In this document: positions 1-9,936 of the stretch, one piece after another
Numbering within the stretch: the first letter of the stretch is position 1
Layout: the number at the start of each line of letters is the position of its first letter
Assembly (NCBI GenBank): GCA_037962975.1
Contig: CM075676.1
Coordinates: 31,739,001-31,803,000, forward strand
Length of the DNA stretch: 64,000 bases
Direction of reading: 5' to 3'
From: Clitoria ternatea
Lineage: Eukaryota > Streptophyta > Magnoliopsida > Fabales > Fabaceae
Notes under the pieces: generated by a model
Databases searched by the model: none
Told to the model about the DNA's origin: nothing
The model's input: the letters and a program-made list of their open reading frames with translations, nothing else
Program-made: the position numbers and the translations under genes

Positions 1-92
1 TTGAATTTAATTGTTCAAGAGGGATTGAAAGTTGCTTAAGATGCACTTCATAAGATTTGGGAGAGCATCAAATATGTGAAGGGGTCGGAGGG
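1..92 (+). pseudogene. hAT transposase fragment (ricesleeper type), part 1
   Basis: Translated on the plus strand, the first 92 bases read as a run resembling VQEGLKV..ALHKI..SIKYVKGSEG. This matches the region just before the catalytic core of BED-finger/RICESLEEPER hAT transposases. The fragment enters from outside the window and stops where the Cassandra array begins at 93. The same protein resumes at 1635. It already contains an in-frame stop (TAA at about 38-40), so it was decayed or is decaying. Family recognition is from memory of conserved hAT segments; the nested arrangement is directly visible. Confidence 0.6.
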
Positions 93-590
93 TGTAACAC
101 CCCGGCCGCTTTTCAGGAATGAACGACTCTCCCCACAGACCAATACGAGACTTTTCCAATGTGCTTTTGTCCTCACTCACACATTTCCTGAGAACTTCCG
201 AGGAGGTCACCCATCCCAAAATTACTCCAAGTTAAGCACACTTAACTTTGGAGTTCTTAAGTGATAGGCTACCGAAAAGGCTAATGCATTTGTTGGTATA
301 GGTAGTACGAATTCATTTCTTTAAGCTATACTCGACTGTATAGTCCCATACCTATACAGTCTTTGGATCCCTCTCATTCTGGTATGTATTCGATTCGTTC
401 ATGTGTCCCTCCCACTGGAAGCCTGCCAGGAGCCGCTCCTTGTCCATGCCCATGCACCGGCGATCACTCCCTGCCCTCAATAGTGCCCGGGATGTCACAT
501 TCCCCGCTGGAAGCCTGCCAGGAGCCGCTCCTTGTCCGTGCCCATGCATCGGCGATCACTCCCCGCCCTCAACAGCGTCGGGATGTCACA
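93..590 (-). repeat. Cassandra LTR copy 1 (3'-most on minus strand)
   Basis: This 498 bp LTR contains an internal tandem duplication of about 91 bp (around 415-499 and 507-590), each unit ending in GATGTCACA. It differs from copies 2 and 3 at roughly seven or eight sites, for example CACACTT instead of CACGCTT inside the 5S-like block, whereas copies 2 and 3 are nearly identical to each other in their shared part. Confidence 0.9.
201..260 (-). promoter_or_regulatory. 5S-rRNA-derived pol III promoter-like block in LTR 1
   Basis: The minus strand reads AGAACTCCAAAGTTAAG...GGGATGGGTGACCTCCT. This matches the central part of plant 5S rRNA, including the internal control region and the GGATGGGTGACCTCC stretch. 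It covers only the middle of the molecule, so it is not a functional 5S gene. In Cassandra this block is thought to recruit RNA polymerase III. In this copy one base in the AAGTTAAGCGTGC motif is changed. Confidence 0.85.
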
Positions 591-660
591 TGCCCACCAG
601 CTTCCGCCTGGTTCGTCCTCAAACCATACCGTACTAGGAGAGGCTAGGCTTTGATACCAC

Positions 661-1158
661 TGTAACACCCTGGCCGCTTTTCAGGAATGAACGACTCTCC
701 CCACAGACCAACACGAGACCTTTCCAATGTGCTTTTGTCCTCACTCACACATTTCTTGAGAACTTCTGAGGAGGTCACCCATCCCAGAATTACTCCAAGT
801 TAAGCACGCTTAACTTTGGAGTTCTTAAGTGATAGGCTACCGAAAAGGCTAATGCATTTGTTGGTATAGGTAGTACGAATTCATTTCTTTAAGCTATCCT
901 CGACTGTATAGTCCCATACCTATACAGTCTTTGGATCCCTCTCAATCTGGTATGTATTCGATTCGTTCATGTGTCCCTCCCACTGGAAGCCTGCCAGGAG
1001 CCGCTCCTTGTCCATGCCCATGCACCGGCGATCACTCCCTGCCCTCAATAGTGCCCGGGATGTCACATTCCCCGCTGGAAGCCTGCCAGGAGCCGCTCCT
1101 TGTCCGTGCCCATGCATCGGCGATCACTCCCCGCCCTCAACAGCGTCGGGATGTCACA
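661..1158 (-). repeat. Cassandra LTR copy 2
   Basis: A 498 bp LTR with the same 91 bp internal duplication as copy 1. Its 5S-like block lies at 769-828 and keeps the AAGTTAAGCGTGC motif. Being flanked by two internal segments, it is shared between the two elements of the array, as expected from unequal recombination between LTRs. Confidence 0.9.
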
Positions 1159-1228
1159 TGCCCACCAGCTTCCGCCTGGTTCGTCCTCAAACCATACCGT
1201 ACTAGGAGAGGCTAGGCTTTGATACCAC

Positions 1229-1634
1229 TGTAACACCCTGGCCGCTTTTCAGGAATGAACGACTCTCCCCACAGACCAACACGAGACCTTTCCAATGTGC
1301 TTTTGTCCTCACTCACACATTTCTTGAGAACTTCTGAGGAGGTCACCCATCCCAGAATTACTCCAAGTTAAGCACGCTTAACTTTGGAGTTCTTAAGTGA
1401 TAGGCTACCGAAAAGGCTAATGCATTTGTTGGTATAGGTAGTACGAATTCATTTCTTTAAGCTATCCTCGACTGTATAGTCCCATACCTATACAGTCTTT
1501 GGATCCCTCTCAATCTGGTATGTATTCGATTCGTTCATGTGTCCCTCCCACTGGAAGCCTGCCAGGAGCCGCTCCTTGTCTGTGTCCATGCATCGGTGAT
1601 CACTCCCCGCCCTCAACAGCGCCAGGATGTCACA
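1229..1634 (-). repeat. Cassandra LTR copy 3, lacking the 91 bp duplication
   Basis: A 406 bp LTR with a single copy of the 91 bp unit near its plus-strand right end, making it about 92 bp shorter than copies 1 and 2. The rest is almost identical to copy 2. The 5S-like block is at about 1337-1396. On the minus strand this is the 5' LTR of the array. Confidence 0.9.
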
Positions 1635-2865
1635 GATGGTAGAAAGACAAAATTCAAATAATTCATGCAACAGATTTGGGTAGTTGAGACTTGTGGGTTA
1701 AGTTCTGATTGCCCTACACGTTCAAATTCATCTTATTTAATGTTTCAAAATGCTCTTAAATATCAATGTGTTTTTTTTCACTTGCATTTGGAGGATGATA
1801 CTTATAAGGTTTGCCCATCGGTGAAAGAATGGAAAAGGTCCAAAAAGATGTGTAGATTCTTACAACCATTCTATGACATTATTAAATTAATATTCAACAC
1901 ATCTTACCCTACCAACTTGCATTTTTGGCAAGTTTGGAAAATTCAGTTTGTTACTTAATGGAATGAGAGATGATGACTTTGCAATAAAAGCTTTGGCATA
2001 AAAATGACTTTGAAATTTGAAAAATATTGAGATGAGTATAGTATTGTATGAGCATTTAGAGCAATTCTTAATACAAGGATTAAGTTGGATACTTTATCTT
2101 TTTGTTACAAGAAGATTGATCCATCTATTTTTGAAGAAAGTAGAAAAGATAAAAAGTCAAATATATGTTTTCTTCTCTCGATATTCTTCATTTACTATTA
2201 CAACTCCACAATAAACTAGAAAAGCTTCATCTCCAACATCTAGGGAGTCATCTGATTTTGACTTCAATGATATCTTATTTGATGTAAGTTTTATTTTTTG
2301 TATTTATAATTCCTATTGAATAAGTACTTACATGCATGTAACTATATAGCTTTGTATAAGTATTGATTTGTTCTTTTTTATTGCATTTAGGAAATTACAA
2401 TGCATAAGAGTGAGGTAGCTATAAAAACAGGAAGATCTTAACTTGATATTTATTTGGTTGAGCAACCACTTGAATTTGATAACTTGAACAAGTTAAATGT
2501 ACTATAATGGTGGAGGGATGATAGGAACGATTTCCCAAACTTGCAATAATGGTTTATATTCCAATTACTACGGTGGCTTCTGAATCCACTTTTAGGATTG
2601 GTTCTCATATGCTAACCAAGTATAGAAGTCGTTTGATAGATAAAAGTGTGGAAGCATTAATTTGCACTTGAAATTGAATGCGGGGCTTTGATTATGGTAA
2701 TTAACTAGTTAACTTCTTTATTAATCTAATCATATTAAAATTTTGTCTAACTTCAATTACTTACTTTTCAAATGCCATGTAGATGGGGGATGATATTGAT
2801 GATGATGACGAAGATGGAGAGACATCCAACAAGAATGCACGCCCTTCAAATGTTGAGAAAGTTTG
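1635..2865 (+). pseudogene. hAT transposase relic (ricesleeper type), part 2
   Basis: After the Cassandra insertion the plus strand resumes a hAT transposase. Around 1680-1950 it shows the SSYLMFQNALKYQ...CPSVKEWKRSKKMCRFLQPFYDI segment typical of ricesleeper proteins. At about 2090-2190 there is a piece with KKVEKIKSQIYVFFSRYSS. The C-terminal dimerisation region follows at about 2555-2670 (PITTVASESTFRI...TKYRSRLIDKSVEALICT). Frame changes and stops separate the pieces. An acidic tail (GDDIDDDDED) at about 2785 probably ends the gene. In life the protein would bind hAT ends through its BED finger and cut with a DDE site; this copy cannot do so. Confidence 0.75.
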
Positions 2866-3449
2866 ATCTGGTTGATGATGTTATTTAACGTTTTCTTATT
2901 TAGTTTTAACTCTTAGTAGTTGATATTAATAGTTATAAATAACTTTAGTGGTAGTTTAATACTTCGATTACTATTTTGGAGAATGCATTTTACCAGTTTG
3001 ATTATCTATTTTGATTCTTAGTGTCAGTGACATAATGATAGTTTGATTACTTTGATTACATATTTTGAAGAAGAACTTGACTAGTTTAATTCTTGACGGT
3101 GGTTTGATTACTTATTTTGGATTGAGATTGGATTTTTTTTATTGTTGAATATTAATGGAAACCTAAATATTTAGCCCTTATTTGCTATCATTAATTTATG
3201 ATGAGAATTGTTTTGTTCTAGCATATTACTTTGGCTAGTGCTTGAGTTAGAATTTTTAGTATCCTTATATTCAAAATTTTCTATTTTAGTGGTACATTAC
3301 TTTGTGTTTTTTAATTTAATTAAATTTTTATTAAAAATAATAAGTTAATTGATTTTAATTATTTTATCTTTTTTTAAGTGGGTCAACCATCAGTTAACCT
3401 CCTATTAAAAATATATTTTTGCAAAGACTAAAAACATTTATAATTTTTT
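2866..3449. other. AT-rich 3' flank of the hAT relic
   Basis: AT-rich non-coding sequence with loose repeats of TTTGATTAC/TAGTTTGATT (about 2960-3120). No supported gene. It lies between the transposase relic and the hAT terminal sequence and is probably untranslated sequence of that element. Confidence 0.5.
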
Positions 3450-3581
3450 AACGGTTGGTGGACCAACTCGCCCCGCCTCGTCATCAAAGTGGGACAAATC
3501 TGAAATTTCAGTCCGCCTCTCATAAGAGGTCAAACCCGTCTCGCCCCACATTTAGGGGGTTGACCCATATTGACATCCCTA
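3450..3581 (+). mobile_element. Right terminal region of a hAT element
   Basis: A GC-rich subterminal block with repeated CGCCCCGCC/CCGCCTC motifs ends in GGGTTGACCCATATTGACATCCCTA at 3581 (given here only as a position marker). Inverted, this reads TAGGGATGTCAA, a common hAT terminus. It is close to the terminus TAGGGATGAC of the small hAT element at 62004-62416. It probably closes the element whose transposase relic lies at 1-2865; the other end is outside the window. Confidence 0.6.
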
Positions 3582-3647
3582 ATTTAAATGACTAGTTATA
3601 AAAATTAAAAATTATTTTTAGAATATTATATTTAAAAGGAATATATT

Positions 3648-4377
3648 TGATCTGTCCTGAACCGGGGTCTAGAGATCCGGACTCAGACCAGTCACAAATA
3701 GTATGTAAATACTGTATAGAAGACCGGATGTATGTGTATCCGGTGTAGGTATCCGTTGTCCTTGAGTGAGGAGAGCGGATTGGGCGTTCTAGAGATCCTT
3801 CACACCGACCTAACGCGTTGAAGTGGGCGAATGGTGGTGTCACCTACAAAGATTCTCCGACGCTCAAGTCAGTGATTATATTCCAAGTAAGGAATGTATT
3901 CAGAGAGTAATCAGTCGTAAAAAATGAGCTGAAGATCCCCCACTTCAATCATGAAGTGAGTTCATATACCTGATTGGCTCGATTAACGAGGATTCGTTGG
4001 TGGGGAACCACCAACTCCCATTAGCATTATCATATTGCGTACTTACCTGCATGATTGGGTCAAGTGGCTATTTTATATTAAGCATAGAGAATGTAGACTA
4101 AGATTAGGGAACAAGTTGACCATTCCCGTGAGTAGGATTTGGCTCGTAGTGCAGGGAATTATTGATCGATCCCTGTAGCAACAATCCTTGTCTTTTGCAC
4201 AGTGACGTGTGTATTATCCGATGTCATGGTGTTATCCTGAACAACCGGTATAGGGAGAACGCCTGATACGGAATTACAGTCCGGATGTATACCGATGACA
4301 CCGGTTACACGTAGATGTCTTATCAAAGACGTTGAAATATGTATAGCAGATCGGATACCGGTATTGAGACCGGATCA
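3648..4377 (-). repeat. 3' LTR of the Tat element
   Basis: 730 bp, left copy, 3' with respect to the minus-strand coding direction. The purine-rich tract lies immediately inside it at 4378 onward. It is about 98.5% identical to the right LTR by eye. Confidence 0.95.
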
Positions 4378-4396
4378 TATGTCCCCTAGCTTGTGT
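4378..4396 (-). other. Polypurine tract of the Tat element
   Basis: On the minus strand this reads ACACAAGCTAGGGGACATA directly before the 3' LTR, the position expected for the plus-strand primer of reverse transcription. A similar CTAGGGGGCTAG-type sequence recurs at about 8960-8972, at the start of the second antisense module. Confidence 0.6.
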
Positions 4397-4907
4397 GAGG
4401 GACCGAATGGTTGTTCACATAAGCTACTCAACCTGCGAGAGGTCTTAATATCGGTAAGCTTACGTGTGTAACAGTTCCTTAGCATCTGTTGTCATTCGTA
4501 AAGAACCGTTCTAAAATTAATAGATCCGACCTGTCGATGCGGCCACAACGGATTCAGACAAAGATTCGTTGTACGAGAATTTCAAGAGTTTATTGGAATT
4601 GAAAGCTCTTGAAGTTCGTGTAACGGCTGTAAAGCGCGAATTGCGTTGCATGATTGGACATTAATGCTTTTAATCACGTGGGCAAGCAATTATTGCGTCT
4701 GAGATGAAAATCTCATTAACCGTCATTTTGGGCTTAATGGGCCCGAAGTTTTCGAAACTTTTGGGCCTAGTGGATAGCCCTTCGCTGAGTCGCTATCGTT
4801 TTGGCGCCCAAGAATTTGGAACGGTTGTGTCGTTTCGCTTGTGAACGAATGCGTTTTATTGAGAATGACACAACTTCAAGAGGGGGTAACCGAACCTCTT
4901 CGTTTCC

Positions 4908-4914
4908 TATAAAA
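4908..4914 (+). promoter_or_regulatory. TATA box of antisense gene A
   Basis: TATAAAA lies about 455 bp upstream of the ATG at 5363. A likely 5'-UTR intron sits between them (donor CTGAG/GTAACT at 5047/5048, acceptor ATCGTAG at 5334). The promoter region is on the plus strand, opposite to gag-pol, and lies within the element, so the gene appears to have its own promoter. Confidence 0.55.
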
Positions 4915-5362
4915 GGAACACTTAGTGGATTTTGGGTTCCATTCGCTTTTGTTTCCTTAACAAAATTCTGCAGAAATTTTTCAAGGAAGTTTGCTGCCTA
5001 CATTACGAGGGTTTCTTCGTTCTTCATATTCATCGTTATCGTCTGAGGTAACTATTTCTTCCTTGTTGTTCTGGTCTTGTTTTGTTTTGCTACTTCTTAG
5101 TTAAAGAAAGTAGGCTTCATCTAGGGGGGAATCAGTTTCCCGCAACCCTAATAGTCATGGGGAAGAATCCTTGTGATTCTTCCTAAGACTGAATCGCGTC
5201 GCTCAGAAAGGGGATCTTACTCACTGTGGAAAGTGACTTTTCCCTTCTCAGAGTCGTCCTCTGATTGTAGTTGCTTTTAAAATACAGTGAGTAATGATTA
5301 CAACCTTCTGACGACATTTTATTTCTTATCGTAGATTAAGGAGTTCGATTTAGAAAATCCAA

Positions 5363-7463
5363 ATGGCCACTGGAGAGGGAACCTCTGGAAATAGCGCTAT
5401 TTTGAGGACAACTGAAGGTCTCTATAGCGTTGTTGCTTCGAGGCTGAATTGGGAGGAGGTTCAGGCTAAATGGCCTTTCTGTTGGGTGTCCAGCGAGTTT
5501 AAGGACTTGGCCTCTCGTCATGCGGATGAGGAGGGATCCCGGATTCAACCGAGGTTCACGCTGAGTACGGATGAAGAGACGAAAAAGTGGTATAGGGTTT
5601 ACGCACCACTTCCGACAGAGCGGATATGCCATGTCGTCCCTAATGACCGCTCTGTATATATGTACGACTTTATTTTTCATTATCTGGGAGTTCGTTTCCC
5701 TCTAACCGAACTCCAGATGGGCGTCTTGAAGTTTCTGAACTGTGCACCCTCCCAACTTCATCCCAACGGTTGGGGCCTTATCCGAGCTTTGGAGGTCTTG
5801 GGTGAACATTTTAATTTCACACCAACTGTAGCGATGCTGTTCTATTACACCCAAGTAGTTCGAAGGGCAAATAAGCAGGGTGGAGTTGGTCTGGTGACTC
5901 TTCGGACTCTCTGTTCCTTTGTGAACTTTGAGTCTTATACGGATTCTACCAAGGTCGATGGGAAGTCCTTCAAGACTTATTTCACTCGCATATCCATCAA
6001 GAAGGGGAAACCAATATTTTGGAAAGATGAAGAGGGCGTCGACAAATTTCCCTTGAGTTGGACACACAAACACTTTCTCTTGAGCTCTCACGCGTACTAC
6101 ACTGATCAATCCGATCTGTCTCGTGATACGTCGAGAGTGTTGTTCGCACTTGAATCACACACTACATGTCGTCACGTCTTTTCGTGTAGGCGTTTGCTAA
6201 GTAGCTCAAGTGGAGTCCGGGAGGAATATTTGCGTATTTCTCGTTTTATTTCACCCTTTCTCCTTTACCAAATATATATAAAATATTTATAGTTGCTAAC
6301 ATCTTGTGTTCGTTCATGTAGGGGAAATAGAACAAGAAACTCCAGAGATGGACAAGTTAAAGAAATTCAAGGCGGCGGGTAAGTCCGTTGCTCGTGAGAA
6401 CGAGGTTAAGCCCAGGCCCTCAACTAAGGATCGTCCTGAATTAATAATATTGACCTCGGATGCTGAAGGGGACGTTCTGTTGGTTGAGGGTGGTTCCTCT
6501 GCCGCGGATGTAGCCACGGGTCATCCTCAAGTTTCTGAGAGGAGAAGAAAAATTAAGAATGACTCAGTGGGAGGCCCGTCCAAAAAGCGCAGAACTCCGG
6601 AGGATAAGCCTGTTGAAACCTCGGAAGCAGCAGCTGCTACCTCTGGAGGTAAAGGGATTGCTGCTGGGGTTTCTGGGTCAAATCCGACCTCCTTCCCAAC
6701 TACCTCGTTTCTCACACCCTTCCTCTCCTATGAGGGTTCTACTCCAGCCACTCTTCCACCACCGATGTACAAACTCCGGCCTACGCTCAGTGCTAAAGAA
6801 ATTAAAGGAGCGTGTGAGGCCGGAAGGTGGCAGTTAGCCAAACTCGCTGGAATGCTTTCCTCAGTCAGTGAGTTGGCTGATAACGTCGATAAGGTTGAAG
6901 AGCTGAGTGACAAATTAGAAGAACTCAACCTTTCCTCGGAAAAAGACAAAGCCTCCATAAAGTTAATGGAAGATCGTCTCAATAAATCTAAGGAGTTCGG
7001 AGATATAATGACTAAAGAGAATCTTAAGCTTAAAGGCGACCTCAAAAACTTGGAAGGCAAAGTGGCAGAGAAGGAGGAAGAACTCCGTAGCAGCCAGGAT
7101 AAAAATAAAGCTGATGCTGAGGAGTGGTCTCAAAGGGAGAAGAAGCTCCTTCTTGAGATAGAGGGACTGAAGGCTAGGAAAGCGGAGTCCGAAGTATCTA
7201 GTGAGGAGCTGTCCAAGTTGCGGGGAGAATTGGCTACAGCGAAAGCTGAGAGAGAAAAAGCTGTTGACATATGCAGCCGGGCTGTCGAAGAGTCCTTCGG
7301 CCTAGCCATACGCCAAGTCTTCTACCGCAACCCCACTGCGAAACTTAACCTTTATGGAATAGATCCGTTCTATGAGTTCCATGGGGGGAAAGTTAGTCGC
7401 AGTGGTGGATGGTCGTCACGAAGATCCCCCAATGTCCCTGTATGGTTTGCCTCCTCTTCCTGA
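5363..7463 (+). CDS. Antisense retrotransposon gene A (APSQLHPNGWG-domain, coiled coil)
   Basis: Exon 1 runs 5363-6233, the intron 6234-6321 (GT...AG), exon 2 from 6322. The exon 1 protein (about 290 aa) has a conserved domain with DDRSVYMYDF-like, NCAPSQLHPNGWG, EVLGEHFNF and VVRRANK motifs. It resembles plant proteins filed as 'putative gypsy type transposon' (Pfam PF04195, from memory). Exon 2 has basic nuclear-signal-like stretches (SKKRRTPEDK), a long coiled coil (about 6840-7270) and a conserved end around FGLAIRQVFYRNP..KLNLYGIDPFYEFH. A run of six G at 7383-7388 appears to hold one extra base. In this copy the frame therefore closes at 7463, while a related frame stays open to 7635. 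The gene is antisense to gag-pol. The function of such genes is unknown; nuclear action is a guess from the basic motifs. Confidence 0.75.
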
Positions 7464-7635
7464 GGGTCAAACCATGGGACCGGATTACGTATTTCCTGTG
7501 TCCGAGGTTCCTTCTTCTGAAGAAAGGGCTGAAGCTCCTGGAGAGGAGATTCCTGTGGAGGTTCCCAAGGAAGGGGCACAAGAGCCTGGTGTTGAGGAGG
7601 CACAGAAAACTGAAGAACAGATTCCTCCTCCGTAG

Positions 7636-8140
7636 TTTTCTTTTCATTTACATGTATAGTTGTGTACCGGGATCAACTCTGGATTTTGAACTATTGTATG
7701 TAATTTCACTTCAATGAATGAATTTTGATTGAAGAAATTTGTCTTCGTCGTTTCATGTATATTTAAATCGTTGCTAATCCGTTTCGTATGATTAACCTTG
7801 AGGTCGGATTGAAACAACTACCTCGGAAGATTAAACAACAAATAAAATTTAGAACGGATAAATATATACATGTCCCCAAGTACGTATTAAGAAGAAGGTG
7901 CCTGTCTTTGGGGCATGATCCTTAATTCTCTTAATTCTCTTGGGGAAAGATGGGTCGATCCGCTGTTCAGTAGAGTAATGTAACAGGACGGATGACTGTA
8001 TTTTATTCATGTTATTCTCACTGGAGAAAACTATGTCGTTCATTGTAAGAGTATTGTTCCAAGTTTAGGGAACTGCAAAGGTGTAAGGAAGTGGTGCTTG
8101 AATCCTCCATCATAAGGATGATGATGGGAGTTTTTCTACG
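7636..8140 (+). other. 3' flank of antisense gene A
   Basis: Non-coding sequence after the longer reading frame of gene A. It starts with a segment (TGTACCGGGATCAACTCTGGAT) that has a close match after gene B at about 13465, suggesting a shared 3' untranslated region. AATGAA/AATAAA-like signals occur at about 7712 and 7840. No other gene seen. Confidence 0.5.
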
Positions 8141-8888
8141 CCAGGAGTTACGTCATTGTATCACAGAATAGGTGATAAAGAGTATCCGACCTGGGAGAAT
8201 ACCACTTAAAAGTGAAAGTACGGACTGACTTTCAGAATTTTCCGTCATAGGAATGATTATATGAATTGATCATGCCAGGTGTTTTGTCATCAAATCACTT
8301 CATAAGTGATTGAGATCATCCGTCTTGGGGATGTGTACAGCACCAGAAGTTATATCGTCGGATCACATAATAGGTGATTGAGATCATCCGTCCTTGAGGT
8401 GTGTATGGCGCCAGGAGTTACATCGTCATATCACAGAATAGGTGATTGAGATCATCCGTCCTGGGCAGGTATACCATGTCAAGGAGTTACATCGTCATAT
8501 CACGTAATGGGTGATTGAGATTATCCGTTCTGGAAGAGTACACAACACCAAGAGTTACATCGTCAGATCACAGATTAAGTGATTTAGATAATCCATCCTG
8601 GAGACATTTTTCAATCGTAGGAGTACGGATTGAGTGAATACTTTTCAGTTTTCAAAAGCTTTCATCGTAAGAATGATGATGAGAATTGTTCATACCAGGA
8701 GTTACATCGTCGAATCACTTTATAGGTGATTGAGATCATCCGTCCTGAATGATTCACACCAGGAGCTACATCATCGAATCACAGAATAGGTGATTGAGAT
8801 CATCCATCCTGGAATGATTATTAGAATTCTTCATACCAGGAGTTATATCATCGAATCACAGAATAAGTGATTGAGATTATCCGTCCTG
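8141..8888. repeat. Array of nine dyad-symmetric repeats after gene A
   Basis: About nine diverged units of roughly 60-130 bp spacing share the plan CCAGGAGTTACATCGTC, then ATCAC, about seven bases, GTGAT, then TGAGATCATCCGTCCTGG. The inner ATCAC/GTGAT and the outer CCAGGA/TCCTGG are inverted, so each unit can fold into a hairpin. Unit starts are near 8141, 8274, 8343, 8410, 8478, 8547, 8695, 8757 and 8839. Tat-lineage elements are known for variable tandem repeats in this 3' region. Confidence 0.8.
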
Positions 8889-8949
8889 GTGAAGTTTTTT
8901 AATCATGGAGTACGGATTGAACAAATTTTCGAATCCGAAATCCGAGTAA

Positions 8950-9606
8950 TACCTCTACTAGCCCCCTAGCTAATGTGAGGAATGAGTAGACTTGCTCATA
9001 TGAGCTATATTAATCGTAGTACGTCTGGATTTCAGGACTACATCGAAGTGTATATGTCCGCTCTGGGAACAAGGTTCTGTAGTGATGAATCTCCTAAGGG
9101 CGGATTCGACAATGAGAATATCAGGAGTTTATCGAATTTCGCAACCCTTGGTATTCGAGTAATGGTGGCCACGTTTCTAATGATTGGACATTTAATGCCT
9201 TAATTCACGTGGGCGAGCCATTATTGCGTTAAATGCGCATGTCTTAGTAACTGTCACGCATAGTCTTGTTGGGCCTAGTATTTGGTTTTAATAGGCCCAT
9301 TTCGAAGGCTCTGTGACAAAACGATGGCATTTTCGCGCCTTGAGGTACTAAACGACAATTTTGGTCCACTAAACGGGGAGTCGTTTGGGGGTAAACGACA
9401 GGTTGTGTTTAGTGGGTATTTGAAAAATTCTTGTGCCCTGAAAAAGGCATATCTGGCAATCTCAGTTACCATTTCTTGTTGCTCCCTTAACGAACCTCTG
9501 CAAAAGTTCCGAGAAGTTCTTCGTGTTCGCCTCTGTGAATTTCAATTCACTATCCTTAGGTAACCACTTTCCCTTTGTTTTTTGTATCTCTTTTCAATAT
9601 TTGAGA
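8950..9606 (+). promoter_or_regulatory. Upstream region of antisense gene B
   Basis: This stretch parallels the upstream region of gene A. It begins with CCCCCTAGCTAATGTGAGG (compare CCCCTAGCTTGTGTGAGG at 4383). It later has TGATTGGACATTTAATGCC...CACGTGGGCGAGCCATTATTGCG, matching 4650-4700. This shows that the whole antisense transcription unit was duplicated. The TATA box of module A has no clear counterpart; TATTTGAAAA near 9417 is the nearest. A CTTAG/GTAACC donor-like site at 9559/9560 resembles the 5'-UTR donor of gene A. Confidence 0.6.
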
Positions 9607-9936
9607 ATGTCTAGGAAGGGTGTTAGCTTCAGTGGCGTTAGCCCTAGAGGAAGAGGAGGAAGGGCTTTGACTCAAAACCCTAGCGTTCGTGGTGGGAGGA
9701 TCCCAGTGATCCTCCAGTCGAGGCCACAGTATACAGAGAGGGAGGAGTCGCAATATCAAAGGCGAAGGGTGATTATACCCTCTTCAGAGTCTTCCTCCTC
9801 CAGTGAGAGTGTCAAGAGTGGGGATTTGTATCTCTCTGATGATGTGAAATTTTATCGCAGCATCAAAGCTTTCACAATGGTGACAAAGAAAGTTACTGGG
9901 AGGAAATCGTCTGAAGGGGAAGCACCCTCTCAGCAG

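Larger units (their letters stand above)
93..1634 (-). mobile_element. Cassandra TRIM retrotransposon, tandem array of three LTRs
   Basis: Three copies of one LTR (93-590, 661-1158, 1229-1634) alternate with two identical 70 bp internal segments (591-660, 1159-1228). On the minus strand each LTR runs from TGTGACATCC to GGTGTTACA. It is followed by TGGTATCAAAGC, the usual Met-tRNA primer site, and the internal segment ends in a purine-rich tract AGCTGGTGGGCA just before the next LTR. No protein is encoded. Flanks GAGGG (88-92) and GATGG (1635-1639) look like a 5 bp target duplication with one change. The 5S-rRNA-like block in each LTR identifies Cassandra, a non-autonomous family widespread in plants. 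The array sits inside a hAT transposase relic. Confidence 0.92.

Noticed and set aside
201..260. 5S ribosomal RNA gene
   Set aside because: Only the middle of 5S rRNA is present, and it sits inside three repeated LTRs with a Met-tRNA primer site, which is the signature of Cassandra.
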